Shown here piece after piece: positions 41,144-48,901 of a DNA stretch of 64,000 nucleotides. Origin of the DNA: Pseudarthrobacter enclensis (lineage in GTDB: Bacteria; Actinomycetota; Actinomycetes; Actinomycetales; Micrococcaceae). The translations under genes were made by a program, and so were the position numbers. The notes beneath the pieces are model-generated. The model saw only the letters and a list, made by a program, of their open reading frames with translations. It made no database searches and was not told the DNA's origin. How positions within the stretch are numbered: the first letter of the stretch is position 1; the number at the start of each line of letters is the position of its first letter. The DNA is taken from the NCBI RefSeq assembly GCF_001457025.1, contig NZ_KQ758605.1, positions 1 to 64,000 of the forward strand, written 5' to 3'.

Positions 41144-41935
41144 ATGACCCGCACCGACCGCCTGACAGCCATCCTCGACCTGCTGGCCAGGACGGGCCAG
41201 GTGGAAGTCGACGAAATCGTCAGCACCTTGGGGGTCTCACCGGCCACCGCGCGCAGGGACCTTGACAGCCTGGCCAAGCGGCGGCTCCTGACCCGCACCC
41301 GCGGCGGCGCCACCACCGGCGCCCTTGCCTACGACCTGCCCGGCCGCTACAACCGGGACGACCACGCGGAGGCCAAGGAACAGATTGCCCGCTGCGCCTC
41401 GGCGCTGATCCGACCCGGCGCCGTGATCGGGCTCTGCGGCGGCACCACCAGCACGGCCCTGGCCCAGATCCTCGCCACCCGCGAGGACCTCAACGCACCC
41501 TCGAACCAGCCCACCCTCACCGTGGTCACCAATGCGATCAACATCGCCGGGCAGTTGGCTGTCCGCCCCAACATCAAGGTGATGGTCACCGGCGGCATCC
41601 TCAACCCGAGGTCCTATGAACTGGTGGGGCCCTACACCGACATCATCATGCAAAAGGTGGTCCTGGACATCGCCTTTATCGGAGTGAACGGCATTGATCC
41701 AGAGGTGGGGCCCACCAACACGGGCGAGGGGGAGGCGTCGGTGAATGCCCTCCTGGCCAGCCGGGCACGGGTGTCCTACGTCATCGCGGACTCATCCAAG
41801 GTGGGGGTCCGGGCCTTCGCCACCATGGACGGCTACGATTTCACCCGCCTGATCACGGATTCCGGCATTTCGGCTTGGGACAAGGCCGCCTTCGAGGCGA
41901 ACGGCACCGAAGTCATCGTCGCCCCCGCGCTGTAG
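41144..41935 (+). CDS. DeoR/GlpR-family transcriptional regulator
   Basis: 263 residues from the ATG at 41144, with GAGAGG six bases upstream. The N-terminal winged helix (RTDRLTAILDLLARTGQVEV, then TLGVSPATARRDLDSL) is the DeoR signature. The sugar-isomerase-like effector domain has IGLCGGTTSTALAQIL and VMVTGGILNPRSYELVGP. Effectors are usually phosphorylated sugars. No sugar gene is adjacent, so its targets are unknown. Confidence 0.92.
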   Translation: MTRTDRLTAILDLLARTGQVEVDEIVSTLGVSPATARRDLDSLAKRRLLTRTRGGATTGALAYDLPGRYNRDDHAEAKEQIARCASALIRPGAVIGLCGGTTSTALAQILATREDLNAPSNQPTLTVVTNAINIAGQLAVRPNIKVMVTGGILNPRSYELVGPYTDIIMQKVVLDIAFIGVNGIDPEVGPTNTGEGEASVNALLASRARVSYVIADSSKVGVRAFATMDGYDFTRLITDSGISAWDKAAFEANGTEVIVAPAL

Positions 41936-41939
41936 GCGC

Positions 41940-42131
41940 ACCGGGTGCCGGCGGGAACGCCTGCCGCGCGTCCTTCAGTGGCCTGCAGGCCTGATGGTTG
42001 ATGCTGATGCGATACCCGGCCGCTGCCGCTGCATGGGGATCCTGCTCGAGCAGGACCACGTCGGCTTGCCCCTGCAGGGCATGTGCCAGCGTGAGGCCTC
42101 GCATGCCGGCGCCTCAAATGATGATTCTCAC
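41940..42131 (-). pseudogene. N-terminal remnant of an FAD-dependent monooxygenase
   Basis: Reading down from a GTG at 42131, the frame gives VRIII-stop-GAGMRGLTLAHAL, then ADVVLLEQDPHAAAAAGYRI and SINHQACRPL. This is the dinucleotide-binding start of FAD-dependent oxidoreductases (GxGxxGLTLAHAL, V-x-E-R/Q-D, GYRI). A TGA at 42116-42114 stands where the first Gly of the motif should be; GGA to TGA is one base. Homology ends after about 60 of the roughly 400 expected codons, just before the end of the DeoR gene. It is a decayed fragment. Confidence 0.75.
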
Positions 42132-42142
42132 AGCAGATGGTA

Positions 42143-42154
42143 TCCACGCGTGGA
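42143..42154. promoter_or_regulatory. 12-bp palindrome upstream of the monooxygenase remnant
   Basis: TCCACGCGTGGA, perfectly symmetric, directly upstream of TACCAT and the remnant's GTG. It may be a leftover operator of the lost gene. Confidence 0.3.
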
Positions 42155-42208
42155 GGATTCCTGCTGTTTCGGCAGCGGCGCCATCAGCTCTGGCCCAGAA
42201 ACGGCAGG

Positions 42209-42220
42209 CAAGATGGGTAC
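42209..42220 (+). promoter_or_regulatory. Leaderless -10 before the CPBP gene
   Basis: CAAGAT, spacer GGGTAC, ATG at 42221. Same hexamer and spacing as ligA. Confidence 0.5.
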
Positions 42221-42997
42221 ATGCTGGTTCCCTCCCGCCGTCGGCTGACGTTCGAAGTCTGGATTGTCCTGGGCCTGTCCCTGGGGCAGTCCGCCGTGTA
42301 CTCGGTAGTTCAACTGCTGGACAAGATGACGAGGGCGCCGCTGGCCGAGGGAACGTCCACCCTTAACCGATCGCAGAGCACCCGGGAATACTTCGACCTG
42401 ACCTATCAGCTCCTGGATATCATCTTTGCCCTGGTCCCGGTCCTGCTGGTCCTCTACTTCCTGACTGACCAGCGGCAGGCGCCGGGAGATGCCGGCAACC
42501 AGGGGTCCGCATTCCGGAAGCTGGGCTTCAACTTCGCACGTCCCGGAAAAGATGCGGTGCAGGGGCTCGGGCTGGCGGCCTTGATTGGCATCCCGTCCCT
42601 GGGGCTCTACGCCGCGGGCAGGGCACTGGGCATTACCACCGCCATCATTCCCAGTGCTTTGGACGCGTATTGGTGGACGGTTCCGGTACTGGTCCTTTCC
42701 GCGGTCCGGCACGCAGTGGTGGAGGAAGTCATCGTGGTGGGATACCTGCTGAACCGGTTCGGCAGGTTCGGCTGGAGTGTCCCGATGGCGATTGCGGTCA
42801 GTTCCGTGCTCCGCGGGAGTTACCACCTGTACCAGGGTTTTGGCCCGTTCATCGGGAACGTGGTGATGGGCATCGTCTTCGCGTGGATCTACACCCGGAC
42901 AAAACGCGTCATGCCGCTGGTCATTGCACACGCACTGCTCGACATTGTGGCCTTCGTCGGGTTCAGCCTCTTTGGGAAGGCTGTAGGACTCGGGTGA
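42221..42997 (+). CDS. CPBP-family intramembrane metalloprotease
   Basis: 258 residues, from an ATG six bases after CAAGAT; an upstream in-frame extension crosses the palindrome region and is unlikely. Six to eight hydrophobic segments are present. The CPBP/Abi motifs are visible: HAVVEEVIVVGYL (paired Glu), VLRGSYHLYQG (Arg and His) and VMPLVIAHALLDIVAF. The role is unknown; relatives process prenylated or membrane proteins or give bacteriocin immunity. The 3' end overlaps the convergent DUF222 gene by 35 bp. Confidence 0.88.
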   Translation: MLVPSRRRLTFEVWIVLGLSLGQSAVYSVVQLLDKMTRAPLAEGTSTLNRSQSTREYFDLTYQLLDIIFALVPVLLVLYFLTDQRQAPGDAGNQGSAFRKLGFNFARPGKDAVQGLGLAALIGIPSLGLYAAGRALGITTAIIPSALDAYWWTVPVLVLSAVRHAVVEEVIVVGYLLNRFGRFGWSVPMAIAVSSVLRGSYHLYQGFGPFIGNVVMGIVFAWIYTRTKRVMPLVIAHALLDIVAFVGFSLFGKAVGLG

Positions 42998-44849
42998 TAA
43001 AAGCCCTCGGGCTAGGGGCAGCCGCTTCCAACACGAACAGCCGCTCCGGCTGCGGGTCGGGTGGCAGGATGAAGGGTTCGGCGTAAAAGGCCTCCCACCC
43101 GGGGTCGTCGGGTTCGTAGTCGGCGGCATCGGTGAGGTCCAGGCCCTGGGATTCTTCCCACGAAGCCTCGACAAAGGGCGGTGCCGTATCGAACCACTCA
43201 GGACGGGGCCACGGCGTCGCGGCCGGCACTGAACCGGGACCGCCAGGGTCGGGACCCGGTCCTTGCGCGGGTTCTGCCACTCCGGGCGGCGCCACACCCA
43301 TACCTGCTGGCCACTTCGGTGGTTCGCGGTCGGGTTGCTCGGCCGTGTAGTGGCGGCCGGTGGGTGAGGTCCAGCCGGGCGGTTCGTCCGTGGCCGCTGG
43401 TGTCGGTGTCCACCTGCTGTTGTGTTTCAGGCGGTGGTGCCGAGGGCAGAGTTGTGCCAGATTGCTGACGTCGGTGGTTCCGCCGTGCTGCCAGGCTGTG
43501 AGGTGGTCGGTGTCGTTGTCGAGGGAGTTGTTGCTGCAGCCGGGAAAGACACACTTGCCGTCCCGCAGCTGCAGCGCCTTTTTCATGGCCTTCGTGAGGC
43601 GGTAGCTGATGCGGCCGATTTCCAGGGGTGTCCCGTCGCGGGGGTCGAGCAGGACTCGGCGGAAGGATTCGGCGCCGCCGGCGAGGAGTTCGCGGGCCAT
43701 GGAGGCGGGGATGGGTCCGTAGCCGTCGAGTTCGGCCGGTTCATCGGTGAGGCCAAAAAGCGCGAACACCGGGACCGTCACGAGAACCTCGGCGCGGGGC
43801 GTGCGGACCTTGCCGGCGGCCGGGTCCGTGGCGGTTCCGCCAACGACCGGTTCAGCCATTCCCGGACGGTCACTGCCATGTGGGGCGGCATCGAAGCTGT
43901 TGAACTCTGCTGCGGGTTCATGTGGGCCTCCGAAGGTGGCGATCCCGATCACATCGTCCAGCTCACGGGTGGGGATGCTGCCAGGGGCTGCGGGGCCGGG
44001 GGCTGTCCGGTGTGTGAGGAGCATTGCAGCGAAGATGTCGGTTTTGAGCTGGGTGAGTGTGCGGGGTTCGGCAGGTCCTTGGAAGTTGCGGGCGGTTGCG
44101 GTGAGGTCGTTGCTGATCGCCAGAGCCTGGTCAGCGCCAAGGTAGGCGGAGATCCAGGCCATCCCGTCCCGGTCCGGAGTGCATTCCACGCGCCGGTCCG
44201 CGAATCGATGGCTGTGGCGCTTCTCGATCGATTCCGGATGATGGCGCTCCCGCCAGCCCCGAACTTTCGCCCGCAATCGGGCGGGCACCAGCTCCGACGC
44301 GGGGCACCCCCTGGCCGGGTTGGGCGCATGAGGGTCCAGGAAATGCTCCACCAAAGCGGCCGCAGCTGAATGGTCCAGGGCCTCGGTTTCGTCAGCGAAG
44401 ATTTTCGCCTGCGGCCAGGACATGGCCCCGGCGGACAGGGCATCCATGACCGGCGACAGCGAACACACCTGCCGGGACTGGGCCACGAACGCGGACGCGG
44501 CCCCCGAACTGATGGTGAGGACCCCCGCTATCTCTTCCACCGTGGACATATCGGTGTAGGTCCGCTCGTGCAGGGGCGCGTCCGGAGGTGTCATGGCATG
44601 TTGCAGATCAATGGCCTCGGTGACGCTCCGTGCCTTGACGGCCGCCGCCTGGGCCTCCAGTTTCTTTGCAAGGCTTGCCCGTTCCAGCCGGATCACATAG
44701 GCCCGGTGAAGAACATCCTCACTGTCCCCGGCAACAGCGCCGCGCGGGCCGGAAGCTGCCAAGCCAGCTTCCTCGGCATCAAGCGCGGCGAGGGCAGCAA
44801 CGGTGGCACAGATGCCTTCGGTAGCTGCGGTTCCTGCGCCGGTTTCCAT
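42963..44849 (-). CDS. DUF222 / HNH endonuclease domain protein (13E12 type)
   Basis: 628 residues from the ATG at 44849, which has CATGAT six bases upstream; a TTG at 44900 would add 17 residues. The N-terminal and central DUF222 helical region (TVEEIAGVLTISSGAASAFV, AMSWPQAKIFADETEALD) leads to the HNH motif near the C-terminus: DGKCVFPGCSNN, DTDHLTAWQHGG, NLAQLCPRHHRLKH. These genes occur in many copies in actinobacteria and their function is unsettled. The acidic tail carries many Asp, Glu and Pro residues. Confidence 0.92.
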   Translation of the reverse strand: METGAGTAATEGICATVAALAALDAEEAGLAASGPRGAVAGDSEDVLHRAYVIRLERASLAKKLEAQAAAVKARSVTEAIDLQHAMTPPDAPLHERTYTDMSTVEEIAGVLTISSGAASAFVAQSRQVCSLSPVMDALSAGAMSWPQAKIFADETEALDHSAAAALVEHFLDPHAPNPARGCPASELVPARLRAKVRGWRERHHPESIEKRHSHRFADRRVECTPDRDGMAWISAYLGADQALAISNDLTATARNFQGPAEPRTLTQLKTDIFAAMLLTHRTAPGPAAPGSIPTRELDDVIGIATFGGPHEPAAEFNSFDAAPHGSDRPGMAEPVVGGTATDPAAGKVRTPRAEVLVTVPVFALFGLTDEPAELDGYGPIPASMARELLAGGAESFRRVLLDPRDGTPLEIGRISYRLTKAMKKALQLRDGKCVFPGCSNNSLDNDTDHLTAWQHGGTTDVSNLAQLCPRHHRLKHNSRWTPTPAATDEPPGWTSPTGRHYTAEQPDREPPKWPAGMGVAPPGVAEPAQGPGPDPGGPGSVPAATPWPRPEWFDTAPPFVEASWEESQGLDLTDAADYEPDDPGWEAFYAEPFILPPDPQPERLFVLEAAAPSPRAFITRVLQPSQRG

Positions 44850-44861
44850 AGGAACATCATG
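44850..44861 (-). promoter_or_regulatory. Leaderless -10 before the DUF222/HNH gene
   Basis: On the minus strand CATGAT, spacer GTTCCT, ATG at 44849. Confidence 0.4.
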
Positions 44862-44955
44862 GGTGGAGGCACCGACATTTTCGTCGGGCGCCCAGCACAA
44901 AGGCGCCCAGCATAACGGCGGGCAGCATCGGCTGCAGGAGCCGCCGGGAAAGGGA

Positions 44956-45007
44956 TTCGGCCGCTATCGGCAGGTGACGCCATTGTCACTTGCTGATAGC
45001 GGCCGAA
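44956..45007 (-). terminator. Long hairpin between the VOC gene and the HNH gene
   Basis: 23-bp arms (44956-44978 and 44985-45007) with a 6-nt loop. The two imperfect positions are G-T, so read from the + strand the RNA stem is fully paired with two G-U. On the minus strand it is followed by TCCCTTTCCC, and it lies 65 bp after the VOC stop, so it probably ends that transcript. Confidence 0.65.
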
Positions 45008-45071
45008 GCTTTTCCGGGCTGGGGCAAGCCCGGTTTCCCCGTTCCGGCTGTACCGGACCAGGGGAGGGAGG

Positions 45072-45710
45072 TCAGATGGTGACGGCCCCGTTGGCGGTTT
45101 CGAACGTGACCGAGAGGATGCCGGGTGTGCCGTGCGGGGCTACCCATTCAACAGCCACATCTTCCAGCGGCTTCTCCACCGGCTCGCCCAGCCACTCGGT
45201 AACCCGCGACGCGGAACCGGCGATGGTCAGGCAGCTCATCTTGATGCTGCTGTCGTAGGCATTGGACGGGTGCCGCGACGGGTCGCCTTCCCACTTCAGC
45301 ATGTACGGGACCTGCGGGTCGGCAATGAGCCCGAGGATTCCGATCTGCTTCCACACCAGTTCCCGGCCATCGGGGAACTTGCGGTTGCCGTTGACGGCGG
45401 AGCGGCCAAGGCGCTCCTCGAACGGGGCGAGGTCGTCAACTTCGACGCACCAGCCCATCCAGCCGCCGCCCGCAGCGGAGCGGGCGCGGACAGCCTGTCC
45501 GAAGGGTGCCTTGTCCGAGGCGGGGTGGTCCAGGACCTCCACCACTTCGAGGTACTTGTGTCCCGCGAGCGGGATGATCATATTCCGGGTGCCGAACCGC
45601 GGGTGGACCCCGCCTTTCACTGCCTCAACGCCGAGGGCAGAAGAAATACGTTCGGTGGTGGCCGCCAGGCCATCGTGTTCACAGGCGTAAGAGACGTGAT
45701 CCATGCGCAT
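45072..45710 (-). CDS. VOC superfamily (glyoxalase-like) protein
   Basis: 212 residues. It begins MRMDHVSYACEHDGLAATTE and has HPRFGTRNMIIPLAGHKYLE and MGWCVEVDDL, a pattern of the glyoxalase-like VOC family. The His in DHVSYAC and Glu in KYLEVVEVL are likely metal ligands. The substrate is unknown. It starts six bases after CAAGAT and is probably leaderless. It is divergent from metY across a 346-bp gap. Confidence 0.8.
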   Translation of the reverse strand: MRMDHVSYACEHDGLAATTERISSALGVEAVKGGVHPRFGTRNMIIPLAGHKYLEVVEVLDHPASDKAPFGQAVRARSAAGGGWMGWCVEVDDLAPFEERLGRSAVNGNRKFPDGRELVWKQIGILGLIADPQVPYMLKWEGDPSRHPSNAYDSSIKMSCLTIAGSASRVTEWLGEPVEKPLEDVAVEWVAPHGTPGILSVTFETANGAVTI

Positions 45711-45722
45711 GCCATCATCTTG
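45711..45722 (-). promoter_or_regulatory. Leaderless -10 before the VOC gene
   Basis: On the minus strand CAAGAT, spacer GATGGC, ATG at 45710. Confidence 0.5.
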
Positions 45723-45746
45723 GCACTTTGTGATCAGGCTCTCAGC

Positions 45747-45765
45747 TTAGGCTTGCCTTACTCGA
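45747..45765. promoter_or_regulatory. Weak DtxR/IdeR-like iron box
   Basis: TTAGGCTTGCCTTACTCGA matches about 13 of 19 positions of the actinobacterial iron-box consensus and lies about 25 bp upstream of the VOC -10 hexamer. The rest of the 45711-45880 gap shows only a short palindrome CAAGG-A-CCTTG at 45836-45846. Confidence 0.25.
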
Positions 45766-45883
45766 TTTTTCCATTTTCATGCTTCCCGCAGACGCCTCCA
45801 GGGCGCTGCCCCGGGCTTCGCGCTGGACCAGGCACCAAGGACCTTGTTCGTCACAATGCTGTCCGCCGCCGTCGTCCTGTTCC

Positions 45884-45889
45884 TACACT
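45884..45889 (+). promoter_or_regulatory. -10 box of the metY riboswitch transcript
   Basis: TACACT lies about six bases upstream of the first riboswitch helix. The metX transcript has the identical hexamer in the same place. Confidence 0.6.
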
Positions 45890-45894
45890 TGGCC

Positions 45895-46012
45895 CAGGTC
45901 ATGAGTGCCAGCGCCAAGCCCCGGCTCGCTGGCCGGCAACCCTCCATCCGCGGTGGGGTGCCCCGGGTGAGGACCTGGCCGTCCGGCAAAGGGCCGGATG
46001 GCAAGCGCGGCC
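45895..46012 (+). ncRNA. SAM-IV-like riboswitch upstream of metY
   Basis: The sequence shows the SAM-IV landmarks in order: CAGGTCATGAGTGCCAG, GCTGGCCGGCAACCCTCC, CCGCGGTGGGGTGCCCCGGG, the closing GACCTG of helix P1, and the downstream GGCAAGCGCGG element. CAGGTC (45895-45900) pairs with GACCTG. SAM-IV binds S-adenosylmethionine and represses methionine genes in actinobacteria. The downstream metY ribosome site AAAGGAG begins 30 bases later, so control of translation or of termination is possible. Confidence 0.92.
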
Positions 46013-46056
46013 CGCGGTGCCAAGTGCCTGCCGGGCCCATGTCAAAGGAGCCTTGA

Positions 46057-47382
46057 ATGTCCAACGGTTGGTCCTTCGAAACCCGCCAGATCCACGCAGG
46101 CCAGGAGCCCGACGGCGCAACGGGAGCCCGCGCCCTGCCCATCTACCAGACCACGTCCTTCGTGTTCCCCAGCGCCGAAAGCGCAGCCAACCGCTTCGCC
46201 CTGTCCGAGCTGGCGCCCATCTACACACGCATCGGCAATCCCACGCAGGAAGCCGTGGAGCAGCGCATCGCCAGCCTCGAAGGAGGGCTCGGCGCGTTGC
46301 TGCTCAGCTCCGGCCAGGCGGCGGAGACGTTCGCGGTCCTGAACATCGCCGAGGCCGGGGACCACATCGTGGCCAGCCCCAGCCTTTACGGCGGGACGTA
46401 CAACCTGTTTGCCCACACGCTGAAAAAGTTCGGCATTTCCGTGACCTTCGTGGCGGACCCGGACAACCTTGACCAGTGGCGCGACGCGGTGCAGCCCAAC
46501 ACGAAGCTGTTCTTCGGCGAAGTCGTATCCAACCCGCGCCAGGACGTCCTGGACATCGAAGGTATTTCAGCGGTGGCCCACCAGGCCGGCGTTCCCCTGA
46601 TCGTGGACAACACCCTGTCCACCCCGTACCTGATCCGCCCGCTGGAATGGGGCGCGGACATCGTGGTCCACTCCGCCACGAAGTACCTCGGCGGGCACGG
46701 TTCAGCCATCGCCGGCGTCATCGTCGATTCGGGCAGGTTCGACTTCAGCAAGGACCCGGAGAGGTTCCCCGGATTCAACACCCCGGACCCCACCTACAAC
46801 GGCCTGGTGTTCGGGCGCGACCTCGGCGAGAACGGACTCCTTGGCGCCAACCTCTCCTACATCCTCAAGGCCCGCGTGCAGCTCCTGCGCGACCTCGGCT
46901 CGGCCGTGTCACCGTTCAACGCGTTCCTCATCGCGCAGGGCCTAGAAACCCTGAGCCTCCGCGTCGAACGCCACGTCGCCAACGCCACTTCGGTTGCGTC
47001 CTGGCTGGAAGGACGGGACGACGTCGAATCCGTCGCCTACGCGGGCCTGCCGTCCAGCCCCTGGTACGAACGCGGCCGCAAGTACGGGCCCCGGGGGACC
47101 GGTGCCGTCGTCGCCTTCAACCTTGCCGGGGGCGCCGAGGCCGGCCAGCGCTTTGTGGATGCGCTGGAACTGCACTCCCACGTGGCCAACATCGGCGACG
47201 TCCGCTCCCTGGTGATCCACCCGGCGTCCACCACCCACAGCCAGCTGGGCGCAGAACAGCAGGCAGCGGCTGGCGTGACTCCCGGCCTGGTTCGGCTCTC
47301 GGTGGGCATCGAACACATCGATGACATCCTGGCCGACCTTGAGGCCGGGTTCCGCGCCGCCAAGGGCGCCGCGGACCAGTAG
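46057..47382 (+). CDS. metY: O-acetylhomoserine sulfhydrylase
   Basis: 441 residues with AAAGGAG six bases before the ATG. It is a Cys/Met-metabolism PLP enzyme: Lys209 in HSATKYLGGHGSAIAG, YQTTSFVFPSAESAA, ARIGNPTQ-like YTRIGNPTQEAVEQR, and LLSSGQAAETFA. The length (about 430-440) fits MetY rather than cystathionine synthases (about 380-400). It makes homocysteine directly from O-acetylhomoserine and sulfide. metX, which supplies O-acetylhomoserine, lies next with its own riboswitch. Confidence 0.95.
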   Translation: MSNGWSFETRQIHAGQEPDGATGARALPIYQTTSFVFPSAESAANRFALSELAPIYTRIGNPTQEAVEQRIASLEGGLGALLLSSGQAAETFAVLNIAEAGDHIVASPSLYGGTYNLFAHTLKKFGISVTFVADPDNLDQWRDAVQPNTKLFFGEVVSNPRQDVLDIEGISAVAHQAGVPLIVDNTLSTPYLIRPLEWGADIVVHSATKYLGGHGSAIAGVIVDSGRFDFSKDPERFPGFNTPDPTYNGLVFGRDLGENGLLGANLSYILKARVQLLRDLGSAVSPFNAFLIAQGLETLSLRVERHVANATSVASWLEGRDDVESVAYAGLPSSPWYERGRKYGPRGTGAVVAFNLAGGAEAGQRFVDALELHSHVANIGDVRSLVIHPASTTHSQLGAEQQAAAGVTPGLVRLSVGIEHIDDILADLEAGFRAAKGAADQ

Positions 47383-47394
47383 GAAACCGCGCAC

Positions 47395-47426
47395 GACGGC
47401 GGCCGGCACCTTCGCCGGCCGCCGTC
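47395..47426 (+). terminator. Terminator-like hairpin after metY
   Basis: Perfect 13-bp GC-rich arms (47395-47407, 47414-47426) and a 6-nt loop, 12 bp after the metY stop. It separates metY from the metX riboswitch unit. Confidence 0.7.
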
Positions 47427-47510
47427 CCCGCCCGAACAGCCGGCAAGCGCCGCCACAACCCGGCAAGTCATAACCGGTCACACGCTTGGCGATCGGCGGG
47501 GGGTGTTTCG

Positions 47511-47516
47511 TACACT
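47511..47516 (+). promoter_or_regulatory. -10 box of the metX riboswitch transcript
   Basis: TACACT, with a possible -35 TTGGCG at 47486-47491 (19-bp spacer). It matches the metY unit. Confidence 0.6.
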
Positions 47517-47521
47517 CGAAC

Positions 47522-47637
47522 CAGGTCATGAGTGCCAGTGACAGCCCCGGCTTGCTGGCCGGCAACCCTCCTTCCGCGGTGGGGTGCCCCGGGTGAAGAC
47601 CTGGCCTGCCGGTCATTTCCCGGTGGGCAAGCGCGTA
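47522..47637 (+). ncRNA. SAM-IV-like riboswitch upstream of metX
   Basis: It has the same landmarks as the metY copy: CAGGTCATGAGTGCCAG, GCTGGCCGGCAACCCTCC, CCGCGGTGGGGTGCCCCGGG, GACCTG and GGCAAGCGCG. The cores are nearly identical; the peripheral hairpin before GGCAAGCGCG differs. metX begins 15 bp after the element. Confidence 0.93.
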
Positions 47638-47651
47638 GAAGAGGTCTTGCC

Positions 47652-48767
47652 ATGACGGTTACCGTCACCCGTACCACCGCACCCGAACACGGGATTGTCC
47701 GTTACGCTTCCATTGGTTCCCTGGAACTCGAATCCGGCGGCTTCCTGCCGGACGTCACCCTGGCGTACGAAACGTGGGGAACCCTGAACGCCGACGGCAG
47801 CAACGCCATCCTGATCGAGCACGCGCTCACCGGGAGCACCCACGTGACCCGCGGGGACACGGACGAGGAAGGCTGGTGGGAACACCTTGCCGGCCCGGGC
47901 GCACCCGTGGACACGGACCGGTTCTTCGTGGTGTCCATCAACATTGTGGGCGGCTGCTACGGATCCACCGGGCCGTCGTCGGCCGCCCCGGACGGCCAGC
48001 CGTGGGGCTCGCGCTTCCCGCTCATCACGCTGCGTGACAGCACCGAGGCTGAGGCCCGCCTGGCGGACCAGCTCGGCATCAGCAGCTGGTACGCGGTGCT
48101 GGGCGGCTCCATGGGCGGTGCCCGGGCCCTGGAATGGGCTGTCACTTTCCCGGAACGCGTCCAGCGTTGCGCCGTCATAGCGGTGGGAGCCGCCAGCACG
48201 GCCGAACAGATCGCGTTCGCGCATGCGCAGACCCTGGCCATCCGCCAGGACCCGAACTTCAACTCCGGCGACTACTACGGCGGTCCCTGCCCCGAGGACG
48301 GACTGGCGCTGGCCCGGCGGATCGCCCACATCACCTACCGGTCGGCTGCGGAGCTTGAGAGCCGCTTCGGCCGCGAAGCGCAGGCGTCCGAGTCGCCGCT
48401 GCGGGGCGGGGTCCTTGCCGGCCGGGGACGCTACCAGGTGGAAAGCTACCTGGACCACCAGGGGAGCAAACTTGTCCAGCGTTTCGACGCCAACAGCTAC
48501 ATCGCTCTCACCGAGGCGCTGATGAGCCACGACGTCTGCCGCGGCCGCGGCACCCTCGCAGAAACCCTGGCCCGCACCACCGCGCGGTTCTTCGTGGCCG
48601 CCGTCGAATCGGACCGGCTCTACTTCCCGGCCCAGTCCCGGCAGCTGGCCGAGGCCCTGCCCGGGGACGTTGACGTCCACCTGATCCAGGCACCCATCGG
48701 CCACGATGGCTTCCTCACCGAGATCGGCCAGCTGGGAGCGCAGCTCCGGTCAGATCTCCTGGCCTAG
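47652..48767 (+). CDS. metX: Homoserine O-acetyltransferase
   Basis: 371 residues from the ATG at 47652, with AGAGG about eight bases upstream; earlier in-frame codons fall inside the riboswitch. It has an alpha/beta hydrolase fold with nucleophile Ser in LGGSMGGARALEW, acid in VAAVESDRLYFP and His in PIGHDGFLTE. VHALTGS-like EHALTGSTH and GPSSAAPDGQPWGSRFP are typical of MetX. It acetylates homoserine with acetyl-CoA to feed MetY. It is controlled by SAM through the riboswitch. Confidence 0.95.
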   Translation: MTVTVTRTTAPEHGIVRYASIGSLELESGGFLPDVTLAYETWGTLNADGSNAILIEHALTGSTHVTRGDTDEEGWWEHLAGPGAPVDTDRFFVVSINIVGGCYGSTGPSSAAPDGQPWGSRFPLITLRDSTEAEARLADQLGISSWYAVLGGSMGGARALEWAVTFPERVQRCAVIAVGAASTAEQIAFAHAQTLAIRQDPNFNSGDYYGGPCPEDGLALARRIAHITYRSAAELESRFGREAQASESPLRGGVLAGRGRYQVESYLDHQGSKLVQRFDANSYIALTEALMSHDVCRGRGTLAETLARTTARFFVAAVESDRLYFPAQSRQLAEALPGDVDVHLIQAPIGHDGFLTEIGQLGAQLRSDLLA

Positions 48768-48785
48768 CAGCAAGGCCTGCGCATG

Positions 48786-48848
48786 AATCAGAGGCTTGTC
48801 CGCGGATCCTAACCTCAAGGGCCAGCGTGCGCGAACAAGCCTCTGATT
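48786..48848. repeat. Long inverted repeat between metX and the SHOCT-like gene
   Basis: 19-bp arms (48786-48804 and 48830-48848) with one mismatch and a 25-nt loop; the left arm begins AATCAGAGGCTTGT. It lies between convergent genes. There is no T tract, so it may be a dispersed palindromic element used as a terminator. Confidence 0.65.
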
Positions 48849-48901
48849 GATGATCCCTGTGATGGCGCCCGCGGGACGCTTGAGGGATTCGGCGGCCCAG
48901 G

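Noticed and set aside
45132..46472. A 446-codon plus-strand ORF across the VOC gene and the metY riboswitch
   Set aside because: It crosses a riboswitch and two well supported genes in the wrong frame and has no domain.
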